In this document: in pieces, positions 56,245-64,000 of the stretch
Numbering within the stretch: position 1 is the first letter of the stretch
How the letters are laid out: each line of letters begins with the position of its first letter
NCBI RefSeq assembly: GCF_000716605.1
Contig: NZ_JNXE01000016.1
Coordinates: 262,834 to 326,833 of the forward strand
Direction: 5' to 3'
DNA length: 64,000 nucleotides
Source: Streptomyces sp. NRRL F-525
GTDB lineage: Bacteria; Actinomycetota; Actinomycetes; Streptomycetales; Streptomycetaceae
Position numbers and translations under genes: made by a program
Notes under the pieces: model-generated
Database searches by the model: none
The model's input: only the letters and a program-made list of their open reading frames with translations
Told to the model about the DNA's origin: nothing

Positions 56245-57900
56245 GTGACCCCCCTCTACGCGCGTCACAAGCGCACCACCCTGGCCATCGCCACCGCGGT
56301 CGCCGCCGGCGCCCTGCTCGCCACCGGTGTCAGCACCGGCGCCTCCGCCCAGCCCGCCGCGGCCAAGCCGGCGCCCCTGGCCGCCGCCCCGCAGCTCCTC
56401 TCCAACTCCGCGCGCGCCGCGCTGGTCCAGGAGAAGCAGGCCGCCGCGCCCGAGACGGCCCAGCAGATAGGCCTCGGCACCAAGGAGAAGCTGGTCGTCA
56501 AGGACGTCGTCAAGGACGTCGACGGCACGCTCCACACCCGCTACGAGCGCACCTACGCGGGCCTCCCGGTCCTCGGTGGCGACCTCGTCGTGCACACCTC
56601 GCCGGCCGGCAAGACCGAGGGTGTCACCAAGGCGCACGCGGCGGCCATCAAGGTCTCCACCGTCACGCCGAAGATCTCCACCGCGAAGGCCGAGAAGCAG
56701 GCGCTGACCATCGCCAAGGCCGCCGGCTCGGACAAGACCGCCGCCGACGGTGCCCGCAAGGTCATCTGGGCCGGCGGCGCCACCCCCGTCCTCGCCTACG
56801 AGACGATCGTCGGCGGCTTCCAGGACGACGGCACCCCGAACCAGCTGCACGTCATCACCGACGCGGCCTCCGGCAAGAAGCTCTTCGAGTACCAGGGCAT
56901 CGAGAACGCCACCGGCACCGGCAAGACCCTGTACTCGGGCACCGTCAGCCTCACCACCACGCTGTCGGGCACGACGTACTCGCTGACCGACGCCTCGCGC
57001 GGCAGCCACAAGACGTACAACCTGAAGCACGGGACGTCCGGCACCGGCACCCTCTTCACCAACACCACCAACACCTGGGGCACCGGCGCCGCGTCCAGCT
57101 CCACCACGGACGTGACCGCCGCCGCGGACGCCGCCTACGGCGCCCAGGAGACGTGGGACTTCTACAAGGACACGTTCGGCCGCAGCGGCATCAAGAACAA
57201 CGGTGTCGGCGCCTACTCCCGTGTCCACTACGGCAGTTCGTACGTGAACGCGTTCTGGGACGACAGCTGCTTCTGCATGACGTACGGCGACGGGTCGAGC
57301 AACACCCACCCGCTCACCTCGCTGGACGTGGCCGGCCACGAGATGAGCCACGGCGTCACCTCCAACACCGCGGGCCTGAACTACTCGGGCGAGTCCGGCG
57401 GCCTGAACGAGGCGACCTCGGACATCTTCGGCACCGGCGTGGAGTTCTACGCCAACAACTCGTCCGACGTGGGTGACTACCTCATCGGCGAGAAGATCAA
57501 CATCAACGGCGACGGCACCCCGCTGCGCTACATGGACCAGCCCAGCAAGGACGGCGGCTCCGCCAACTACTGGTCCTCCTCGGTCGGCAACCTCGACGTG
57601 CACTACTCGTCGGGCGTCGCCAACCACTTCTTCTACCTCCTGTCCGAGGGCAGCGGCGCGAAGACCATCAACGGCGTGAGCTACAACTCGCCCACGTCCA
57701 ACGGCTCCACGGTCACCGGCATCGGCCGCGCCAAGGCGCTGCAGATCTGGTACAAGGCGCTGACGACGTACTTCACGTCGACCACCAAGTACGCGGGCGC
57801 CCGCACCGGCACCCTGTCGGCGGCGGCGGCGCTGTACGGCTCCGGTTCCACCGAGTACAACGCGGTGGCGGCCGCCTGGTCGGCCGTCAACGTCAGCTGA
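56245..57900 (+). CDS. M4 (thermolysin-like) neutral metalloprotease
   Basis: A 551-residue secreted protease. The signal peptide (residues 1-36) is followed by a FTP/PepSY propeptide and an M4 domain with HEMSH, NEATSDIFG and the complete DVHYSSGVANHFFYLL segment (catalytic His). It has no P-domain. It should degrade extracellular proteins. GTG 56245 follows GAGGAG. It is a tandem paralogue of the gene at 54140, with nearly identical M4 sequence up to the deleted region of that gene. Confidence 0.95.
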   Translation: MTPLYARHKRTTLAIATAVAAGALLATGVSTGASAQPAAAKPAPLAAAPQLLSNSARAALVQEKQAAAPETAQQIGLGTKEKLVVKDVVKDVDGTLHTRYERTYAGLPVLGGDLVVHTSPAGKTEGVTKAHAAAIKVSTVTPKISTAKAEKQALTIAKAAGSDKTAADGARKVIWAGGATPVLAYETIVGGFQDDGTPNQLHVITDAASGKKLFEYQGIENATGTGKTLYSGTVSLTTTLSGTTYSLTDASRGSHKTYNLKHGTSGTGTLFTNTTNTWGTGAASSSTTDVTAAADAAYGAQETWDFYKDTFGRSGIKNNGVGAYSRVHYGSSYVNAFWDDSCFCMTYGDGSSNTHPLTSLDVAGHEMSHGVTSNTAGLNYSGESGGLNEATSDIFGTGVEFYANNSSDVGDYLIGEKININGDGTPLRYMDQPSKDGGSANYWSSSVGNLDVHYSSGVANHFFYLLSEGSGAKTINGVSYNSPTSNGSTVTGIGRAKALQIWYKALTTYFTSTTKYAGARTGTLSAAAALYGSGSTEYNAVAAAWSAVNVS

Positions 57901-57927
57901 CGACAGCCGAGTTGACAGGTAAGTGAC

Positions 57928-57970
57928 TAGGGCGGTACCCGGAGCGAAGGCAATTCCGGGTACCGCCCTA
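57928..57970 (+). terminator. Perfect 15-bp hairpin after the second M4 gene
   Basis: TAGGGCGGTACCCGG (57928-57942) pairs perfectly with 57956-57970 around a 13-base loop. The next gene's start lies 13 bp after it. Confidence 0.8.
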
Positions 57971-57982
57971 CTCTTGGGTTCC

Positions 57983-58492
57983 ATGTCCTTCACGTACGAC
58001 GACGTCGGCGCGACCCGCGAACGCGGCTTCTGCCCCCCGGGCTTCCACCCCATGTATGTGCGCACACGTATCGGCGAGGGCGAGAAGGTCTTCCGCCGGG
58101 CCGCCGAGGCGGTCCTGACCTGGGAACTCCACCGCGAAATGGGCGTAGGCATCGAGGCGACCGCAGAAAAAGCGGCCCCCGGCGTCGACGTGACGGTCAC
58201 CCTCGCCGGCCTCATCAAGGCCCCCTGCCGCATCGTCTGGACGGTGGAGGAACACCGCCGGGCGGGCTGGGCCTACGGCACCCTCCCCGGCCACCCCGAA
58301 TCCGGCGAGGAAGCCTTCGTCGTCGACCGCACGGGCGACGGCACGGTCTGGCTGACGGTCTCCGCCTTCAGCCGAGGCGCCAAGTGGTACGCCCGCCTGG
58401 GCGGCCCGGCGACGAGGGGCTTGCAACACGCGTACGCCCGAAAGCTCGGCAGCACGCTGAGGCAGATGTGCGCGCCGTATTCGGAGGTGTAG
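57983..58492 (+). CDS. SRPBCC-fold (DUF1990) protein
   Basis: A 169-residue protein beginning MSFTYDDVGATR, matching the DUF1990 branch of the START/SRPBCC fold, with TGDGTVWLTVSAFSRGAKWYARLGG near the C-terminus. It likely binds a lipid or hydrophobic ligand. ATG 57983 has no ribosome site, and TACTCT lies eight bases upstream, so it may be leaderless with its promoter embedded near the hairpin. Confidence 0.85.
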   Translation: MSFTYDDVGATRERGFCPPGFHPMYVRTRIGEGEKVFRRAAEAVLTWELHREMGVGIEATAEKAAPGVDVTVTLAGLIKAPCRIVWTVEEHRRAGWAYGTLPGHPESGEEAFVVDRTGDGTVWLTVSAFSRGAKWYARLGGPATRGLQHAYARKLGSTLRQMCAPYSEV

Positions 58493-58513
58493 GAGAGGGG
58501 GACGACCCGCGCC

Positions 58514-58553
58514 CCAGAGGGGCGCGGGGAACTGCGCGACCAGCCACGACGGA
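58514..58553 (+). repeat. Dispersed repeat copy 5
   Basis: AGAGGGGCGCGGGGAACTGC then GCGACCAGCCACGACGG. It lies in the short convergent gap between the SRPBCC gene and glgP. Confidence 0.75.
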
Positions 58554-58568
58554 CTGGCAGACAAAGAA

Positions 58569-61193
58569 CTACCGCATCAACACGCCCGCGCCTTCAACCC
58601 CGTCCTCCACCGGCACCGCCACCAGCCCCAACTCCGCACTGGACGCGAGGAGTCGGTGCGCAGGCAGGATCCGCACGGTGTATCCATAGGGCCCGGTGCG
58701 ATCAAGGGCAAGCGGCCCCTCGTACAACCAGTGCCCCTCCGAATCCGGACCCCCCGCCGGCTTCAAGGGAACCGTCGTCGCGTCCCCGATCCGATCCTCC
58801 GGATCCACCCGCCCCGAAACGGCCTGCACTTCCACATCATCCGGAGCAAGCCCCGCCAGCCCCACCCGCACCCGGAGATTCAGCGTCGTACCGAGTTCCG
58901 CCGTGGCCGTAGCCGCAGACGCCTCCACGTGATCGACGGTCACCCCATGCCAAGCAGCCCGCACCCGCCCCTTCCAGGCGGCCAGTTCACGAGCCGCATC
59001 CGGGGTCATCGCGCGATGGGCATGCGCGGCCGGCCCGTACAGCCGCTCCACGTACTCACGCACCATGCGCCCGGCAAGCACCTTCGGCCCGAGCAACGTC
59101 AGCGTCTGGCGCACCATTTCGATCCACCGGTCCGGCAGCCCGTCCTGACCGCGCTCGTAGAACCGCGGGGTGACCCGCTGCTCGAGAAGGTCGTAGAGCG
59201 CCGCGGCCTCCACGTCATCCCGGTGATCGGGATCCGTGCCCGTACCGTCCGCCGTGGGGATCGCCCACCCGAAGTCCGGCTGGAACCACTCGTCCCACCA
59301 GCCGTCCAGCACCGAGAGGTTGAGGCAGCCGTTCAGCGCCGCCTTCATCCCGCTCGTGCCGCACGCCTCCAGCGGGCGCAGCGGGTTGTTGAGCCAGATG
59401 TCGCAGCCGGGGTACAGCTTCTGCGCCATCGCCATGCCGTAGTCGGGCAGGAAGACGATGCGGTGCCGGACGCGCGGATCGTCCGCGAACTTCACCAGCT
59501 CCTGCACCAGCCGCTTGCCCCCGTCGTCCGCCGGGTGCGCCTTGCCCGCCACCACGATCTGGATCGGGTGGTCCGGGTGCAGGAGGAGATCCATCAGCCG
59601 GTCCCGGTCGCGCAGCATCAGCGTCAGACGCTTGTACGACGGGACGCGGCGCGCGAATCCGATCGTGAGGACGTCGGGGTCGAGGACACCGTCGATCCAG
59701 CCCAACTCGGCTGATCCCGCGCCGCGTTGACGCCAGGAGGCACGCAACCGCTCCCGTACCTCCACCACCAGCTGCTCACGCAGATCGCGGCGCAGCTCCC
59801 AGATGTCCTGGTCCGGGATCTCCGCGACCGCGTCCCAGCGGTCCGAACCGCCCACCGTCAGAGCGTCCTCGGTGCGCTGAGCGCCGATCTGCCGCGCCCC
59901 GAGCCGGAACACCTCGGGGGCGACCCAGGTCGGCGCGTGCACCCCGTTGGTCACGGAGGTGATCGGCACCTCCTCGGCGTCGAACCCCGGCCAGAGTCCG
60001 GAGAACATCTCGCGGCTCACCTGGCCGTGCAACAGGGAGACGCCGTTGGCCCGTTGCCCCAGGCGCAGGCCCATCACGGCCATGTTGAAGAGGTTGGGTT
60101 CGCCGCCCGGGTAGGTCTCCATGCCGAGGTTCAGGATGTGCTGGACGTCCAGGCGCGGGAGTTCGGCCTCGGAACCGAAGTGCCGGGCCACCAACTCCCG
60201 GTCGAAACGGTCGATTCCGGCCGGGACCGGGGTGTGCGTGGTGAAGACCGTGCCGGCCCGCACCGCCTCCAGGCCGGCGTCGAAGTCCAGCCCCGCGTCG
60301 CAGAGTTCGGCGATCCGCTCCAGGCCGAGGAAGCCCGCGTGTCCCTCGTTCGTGTGGAACACCTCGGGCTCGGGGTGACCGGTGAGGCGACAGTACGTCC
60401 GGACCGCCCGCACACCCCCTATACCGAGCAACATCTCCTGGAGCAGCCGGTGTTCACTGCCGCCGCCGTAGAGGACGTCGGTCACGCTGCGTTCGCCGAG
60501 GTCGTTCTCCTCGACGTCGGAGTCGAGCATCAGGAGCGGCACCCGGCCGACCTGGGCCAGCCAGACGCGGGCGCGCAGGGAACGCCCTCCGGGCAGCGCG
60601 AGGGAGACCTGGGCCGGGGAGCCGTCCTCCTCCCGCAGCAGCGCGACCGGGAGTTCGTTGGGGTCGAGGACCGGATAGTGCTCCTGCTGCCAGCCGTCCC
60701 GGGACAGCGACTGGCGGAAGTATCCGTGCCGGTACAGGAGTCCGACACCGATCAGCGGTACGCCGAGATCGCTGGCCGATTTCAGATGGTCGCCGGCGAG
60801 GATGCCGAGGCCGCCGGAGTACTGCGGCAGGGCGGCCGTCACACCGAACTCGGGCGAGAAGTAGGCGACGGCGGCGGGGAGTTCACGTTCGGCGGCCTGG
60901 GTCTGGTACCAGCGGTCACCGCCCACGTAGTCGGCGAGGTCTCCGGCGACCTCGGTGAGCCGGCGCAGGAAACGGCTGTCCTCGGCCAGCTCCGCGAGCC
61001 GCTCGGCGGAGACGCTGCCGAGGAGTCGTACGGGATCGCGTTCCGAGGCGGTCCAGCGCTCGGGATCGACGGACTGGAAGAGATCGCGGGTGTCGGCGTG
61101 CCAGGACCAGCGCAGATTGCGCGCCAGATCACTGAGAGGTCGGAGGGGTTCGGGGAGAACGGGACGGACGGTGAATCGACGGATCGCCTTCAC
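58569..61193 (-). CDS. glgP: Alpha-glucan (glycogen) phosphorylase
   Basis: An 874-residue GT35 phosphorylase. The PLP-site region EACGTSGMKAALNG with Lys is present, together with the C-terminal half pattern (FARRVPSYKRLTLML, GKAHPADDGGKRLVQE). It phosphorolyses glycogen or maltodextrin to glucose-1-phosphate. It is the short type used in actinobacteria, linked with glgE. ATG 61193. It is convergent with the SRPBCC gene and divergent from the subtilisin gene. Confidence 0.94.
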   Translation of the reverse strand: MKAIRRFTVRPVLPEPLRPLSDLARNLRWSWHADTRDLFQSVDPERWTASERDPVRLLGSVSAERLAELAEDSRFLRRLTEVAGDLADYVGGDRWYQTQAAERELPAAVAYFSPEFGVTAALPQYSGGLGILAGDHLKSASDLGVPLIGVGLLYRHGYFRQSLSRDGWQQEHYPVLDPNELPVALLREEDGSPAQVSLALPGGRSLRARVWLAQVGRVPLLMLDSDVEENDLGERSVTDVLYGGGSEHRLLQEMLLGIGGVRAVRTYCRLTGHPEPEVFHTNEGHAGFLGLERIAELCDAGLDFDAGLEAVRAGTVFTTHTPVPAGIDRFDRELVARHFGSEAELPRLDVQHILNLGMETYPGGEPNLFNMAVMGLRLGQRANGVSLLHGQVSREMFSGLWPGFDAEEVPITSVTNGVHAPTWVAPEVFRLGARQIGAQRTEDALTVGGSDRWDAVAEIPDQDIWELRRDLREQLVVEVRERLRASWRQRGAGSAELGWIDGVLDPDVLTIGFARRVPSYKRLTLMLRDRDRLMDLLLHPDHPIQIVVAGKAHPADDGGKRLVQELVKFADDPRVRHRIVFLPDYGMAMAQKLYPGCDIWLNNPLRPLEACGTSGMKAALNGCLNLSVLDGWWDEWFQPDFGWAIPTADGTGTDPDHRDDVEAAALYDLLEQRVTPRFYERGQDGLPDRWIEMVRQTLTLLGPKVLAGRMVREYVERLYGPAAHAHRAMTPDAARELAAWKGRVRAAWHGVTVDHVEASAATATAELGTTLNLRVRVGLAGLAPDDVEVQAVSGRVDPEDRIGDATTVPLKPAGGPDSEGHWLYEGPLALDRTGPYGYTVRILPAHRLLASSAELGLVAVPVEDGVEGAGVLMR

Positions 61194-61416
61194 AGCTCCA
61201 CCTCGGCGCGTTCGCTGGATGACACACGGCTATGTGCGTCGTCGTGTGTGATGACGGTACCGGTGATGGTGTGGGCGTTGCTGGGGGCTTCGCCCCCAGA
61301 CCCCCGCTGAAGAAGTTGAACCGGCATGTACTGAAAAGGCGCCCTCATGCGCCCTTGTGGTGCTTCGCGCCTCACGAGAGGCTGCCCTGTGGAGAGTTGA
61401 AGGAGGGGAACTCGAC

Positions 61417-62619
61417 ATGGCACGGACGCGCACGCGGCGTCTGCGCCGGGCGGGGGGCCTGACCGCGGTCACCACCATCGTGGTGCTTTCGGCCATCACC
61501 CTGCCCGCGCACGCCGCACCGGAGGGGACCATACTCGGCGCCGGTGAACCCGGTTCCGTGAGCGGCAGTTACCTGGTGACTCTGAAGGGGGGAACCGCGG
61601 CTCCGTCGGCCGTCGGCAAGGGCCTCGCCACGAAGTACGGGGCGAGAATAAGCCACACCTACGGCACGGCGCTGAACGGCTACGCCATCGAGGCCAACGA
61701 GAGACAGGCCAGACTCCTCGCGGCGGACGCCCGGGTCGCCTCGGTCGCCCAGGACACCCGGATCACCGTGGACCGCACCCAGCGCAACCCGCCGTCCTGG
61801 GGCCTGGACCGTCTCGACCAGCCGAGCCTGCCGCTGAGCAAGAGCTACACCTCGCCGACCGCCGGGGGCAGCGGCGTGACGGTGTACGTGATCGACACCG
61901 GCATCCGGATCACCCACCAGGACTTCGGCGGCCGGGCGAGCTACGGCTGGGACTTCGTCGACAACGACGCCACCGCCCAGGACGGCAACGGCCACGGCAC
62001 CCATGTCGCCGGAACGATCGCCGGCACCACGTACGGCGTCGCCAAGAAGGCCAAGGTCGTCGCCGTCCGGGTCCTCGACAACGCGGGAGCCGGTACGACC
62101 TCGCAGGTCATCGCCGGTATCGACTGGGTCACCCGGCACGCGCACAAGCCCGCGGTCGCCAACCTCAGCCTCGGCGGCATCCACAACGCCCAGCTGGACG
62201 CGGCCGTACGCAACTCGATCGCCGCCGGTGTCACGTACACGGTCGCGGCGGGCAACGACGGGCTGCAGGCCGGCCTGTACTCCCCCGCGGACGTGAAGGA
62301 GGCCGTCACGGTCGGCGCCACCGACCGGACGGACGCCCGGGCGGCCTTCTCGAACTTCGGCCCGGCCGTCGATCTGTTCGCCCCGGGCGTCTCGATCACC
62401 TCCGCGTCGTACGCGAGCGACACGGGGAAGGCGACCTTCTCCGGTACGTCCATGGCGTCACCCCACGCGGCAGGCGCGGCGGCCGTCTATCTCGCCGGCC
62501 ACCCGCGTGCCACCCCGGCACAGGTCTCCGCGGCTCTTGTCTCGGGGGCGGTTTCCGGGAAGGTGTCCGGCGCGGGGATCGGTTCGCCGGACAAACTTCT
62601 GCAAGTACCGCGGTCGTAG
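61417..62619 (+). CDS. Secreted subtilisin-like (S8) protease
   Basis: A 400-residue protease: signal peptide (residues 1-34), inhibitor_I9 propeptide (SYLVTLKGG ... RVASVAQDT), S8 domain with Asp in YVIDTGI, His in GNGHGTHVAG and Ser in GTSMASPHAAG. An oxyanion Asn is in AAGNDG. It matures by autocleavage outside the cell. ATG 61417 follows AAGGAGG. Resembles Streptomyces aqualysin/proteinase K-like enzymes. Confidence 0.95.
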   Translation: MARTRTRRLRRAGGLTAVTTIVVLSAITLPAHAAPEGTILGAGEPGSVSGSYLVTLKGGTAAPSAVGKGLATKYGARISHTYGTALNGYAIEANERQARLLAADARVASVAQDTRITVDRTQRNPPSWGLDRLDQPSLPLSKSYTSPTAGGSGVTVYVIDTGIRITHQDFGGRASYGWDFVDNDATAQDGNGHGTHVAGTIAGTTYGVAKKAKVVAVRVLDNAGAGTTSQVIAGIDWVTRHAHKPAVANLSLGGIHNAQLDAAVRNSIAAGVTYTVAAGNDGLQAGLYSPADVKEAVTVGATDRTDARAAFSNFGPAVDLFAPGVSITSASYASDTGKATFSGTSMASPHAAGAAAVYLAGHPRATPAQVSAALVSGAVSGKVSGAGIGSPDKLLQVPRS

Positions 62620-62637
62620 CGCGGGAGTGACGGTTCG

Positions 62638-62662
62638 GGCCCCGTCCGCCCAGGACGGGGCC
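62638..62662 (+). terminator. Hairpin terminator after the subtilisin gene
   Basis: Perfect 10-bp arms (62638-62647, 62653-62662) around a 5-base loop, followed by TGGATCTTTT, an intrinsic-type terminator. Confidence 0.8.
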
Positions 62663-62693
62663 TGGATCTTTTGTGGAGACCTGCGCGTAAGTA

Positions 62694-62718
62694 GTTAGCA
62701 ACCTGCCGGATTGCTAAC
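62694..62718. promoter_or_regulatory. Inverted repeat upstream of glgE
   Basis: GTTAGCAA (62694-62701) and TTGCTAAC (62711-62718) are perfectly complementary around 9 bases. The gap is otherwise GC-rich, so this AT-rich element is a good operator candidate for glgE. Confidence 0.5.
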
Positions 62719-62839
62719 CCGAATAGGGTGGGAAGGCTCCACCGGTACGCCCCCCAGACGCACCACGGGATCTCCTTCGCAGGACCCACCTCCCCACATC
62801 CATCCGCCCACACCCACGTTGACGCGGACAGGAGCGGTC

Positions 62840-64000
62840 ATGCCCGCCACGCACCACTCGTCACCACCCCCGACACCCGGCAAGGCCACGCCCCCCGTGC
62901 GCCCCGCCGGCACGGCACCCCCCGCCCCGGAGCCACCCTCCGCGGACGGCACCTCGCCCGGCATCGGACGCATCCCCGTCCTCGATGTCCGGCCGGTCGT
63001 CCAGCACGGCCACCGGTCCGCCAAGGCGGTCACCGGTGAGACGTTCGAGGTCTCGGCCATCGTCTTCCGCGAGGGCCACGACGCGGTCGCCGCGAACGCA
63101 GTCCTCTACGACCCGGACGGCCGCCCCGGCCCGTGGACCCCGATGCGGGAGCTCGCCCCGGGCTCCGACCGCTGGGGCGCCACGGTCACGCCCGGCGCAC
63201 CCGGCCGGTGGACCTACACCGTGGAGGCCTGGAGCGACCCCGTCTCCACCTGGCGCCACCACGCCCGGATCAAGATCCCGGCCGGAATGGACACGGACCT
63301 GGTCCTGGAGGAGGGCGCGCGACTGTACGAACGCGCCATCTCCGGCGTCCCGAAGGGCAAGGGCCTCCGCCCCGTCCTCCGCGCCGCCGTGTCCGCCCTC
63401 CGCGACGAGACCCGCCCGCCCGCGTCCCGCCTCGCCGCCGCGCTGACGCCGGAGGTGGACGGGGTCCTGGCCCGGTATCCCCTGCGGGAACTGGTCACGG
63501 CCGCCGAGCCCCGGCCGCTTCTCGTCGAGCGGGAACGGGCCCTCTACGGCGCCTGGTACGAGTTCTTCCCGCGCTCCGAGGGCACCCCGGCCCAGCCCCA
63601 CGGCACGTTCCGCACGGCCGCGAAACGCCTGGACGGGATCGCGGCCATGGGCTTCGACGTCGTCTACCTCCCGCCGATCCATCCCATCGGGACCACCTTC
63701 CGCAAGGGCCCGAACAACACCCTGTCCGCAGGGCGGGACGACGTCGGCGTCCCGTGGGCGATCGGCTCCCCCGAGGGCGGCCACGACGCGATCCACCCGC
63801 AGCTGGGCACGCTGGAGGACTTCGACGCGTTCGTCGCGCGGGCCGCCGAGCTGGGCATGGAGATCGCGCTGGACTTCGCGCTCCAGTGCTCCCCGGACCA
63901 CCCGTGGGTGGAGAAGCACCCGGAGTGGTTCCACCACCGCCCCGACGGGACGATCGCGTACGCGGAGAACCCGCCGAAGAAGTACCAGGACATCTACCCG
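62840..64000 (+). CDS. glgE: Maltosyltransferase GlgE (partial, continues past window)
   Basis: 387 codons are visible and the frame is open to the window end. The product has a Pro-rich start, then GIGRIPVLDVRPVVQHG, the beta-sandwich N domain, and VERERALYGAWYEFFPRS with GFDVVYLPPIHPIG, the signature of GH13_3 alpha-1,4-glucan:maltose-1-phosphate maltosyltransferases. GlgE extends alpha-glucan with maltose-1-phosphate. ATG 62840 follows AGGAG. Its partners (glgB, treS, pep2) would lie beyond the window. Confidence 0.93.
   Translation, partial: MPATHHSSPPPTPGKATPPVRPAGTAPPAPEPPSADGTSPGIGRIPVLDVRPVVQHGHRSAKAVTGETFEVSAIVFREGHDAVAANAVLYDPDGRPGPWTPMRELAPGSDRWGATVTPGAPGRWTYTVEAWSDPVSTWRHHARIKIPAGMDTDLVLEEGARLYERAISGVPKGKGLRPVLRAAVSALRDETRPPASRLAAALTPEVDGVLARYPLRELVTAAEPRPLLVERERALYGAWYEFFPRSEGTPAQPHGTFRTAAKRLDGIAAMGFDVVYLPPIHPIGTTFRKGPNNTLSAGRDDVGVPWAIGSPEGGHDAIHPQLGTLEDFDAFVARAAELGMEIALDFALQCSPDHPWVEKHPEWFHHRPDGTIAYAENPPKKYQDIYP

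Overview
The window is about 72% G+C, and its coding strands show a strong third-position G/C bias. Gene content is typical of a Streptomyces chromosome away from the arms: a streptophobe-type membrane protein, leuA with a leucine leader peptide, GlgE/GlgP glycogen genes, LAxTG sortase substrates, Tat-exported enzymes and several leaderless-looking genes. No tRNA, rRNA, CRISPR array, transposase or phage module was seen. From memory, the right-hand half (metalloproteases, phosphorylase, GlgE, tandem L,D-transpeptidases, ADP-ribosyltransferase) resembles a conserved block in S. coelicolor. I could not check that.

Layout. (a) 1-3820, minus strand: a compact operon of a 51-residue peptide gene, a kinase-fold protein lacking key catalytic residues, an ABC exporter and a methyltransferase-NUDIX fusion, with ATGA overlaps at the first two joints. 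This is the best candidate for an undescribed system. (b) 4033-10207: DHA2-type efflux pump with its MarR regulator, an AlaDH-superfamily enzyme, small membrane and PRC-barrel proteins, and an intact aminoglycoside-phosphotransferase-like protein. (c) 10178-15279: OmpR-type two-component system coupled to a streptophobe protein, then an LLM flavin oxidoreductase behind a palindromic operator. (d) 15457-17782: secreted PI-PLC-like protein, a GH25 lysozyme without signal peptide, and a dinucleotide-binding oxidoreductase. (e) 17903-23096: GntR regulator, leader-controlled leuA, coupled ABC ATPase, EF-hand protein, MerR regulator and acetyltransferase. (f) 23126-30280: scabin/pierisin-like ADP-ribosyltransferase, beta-propeller lipoprotein with deacetylase-like partner, HATPase protein, enoyl-CoA hydratase and two tandem L,D-transpeptidases. 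(g) 30433-37854: glgX, a Tat-exported sulfatase, and a NarL-type two-component system co-transcribed with an ABC-2 exporter. (h) 38058-51959: two heterodimeric ABC exporters, an aldo/keto reductase-hydrolase pair behind twin operators, a large wall-anchored protein with a nuclease-like motif set, a TetR regulator and a Dabb protein. (i) 51987-64000: amt/P-II pair, two M4 metalloproteases (one lacking the region with a catalytic His), SRPBCC protein, glycogen phosphorylase, subtilisin, and the start of glgE.

How the genes work together. GlgX, GlgP and GlgE belong to alpha-glucan and maltose-1-phosphate metabolism. The L,D-transpeptidases, sortase substrate, lysozyme and secreted proteases act on or outside the cell wall. 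Amt and P-II form an ammonium uptake and control pair. Regulation is partly visible in the DNA: a leucine attenuator at leuA, a DNA-damage-type (PafBC/RecA-NDp) promoter at an ABC operon, palindromic operators at several promoters, and strong hairpin terminators between many transcription units. A dispersed repeat about 35-40 bp long occurs five times, once inside a coding region.
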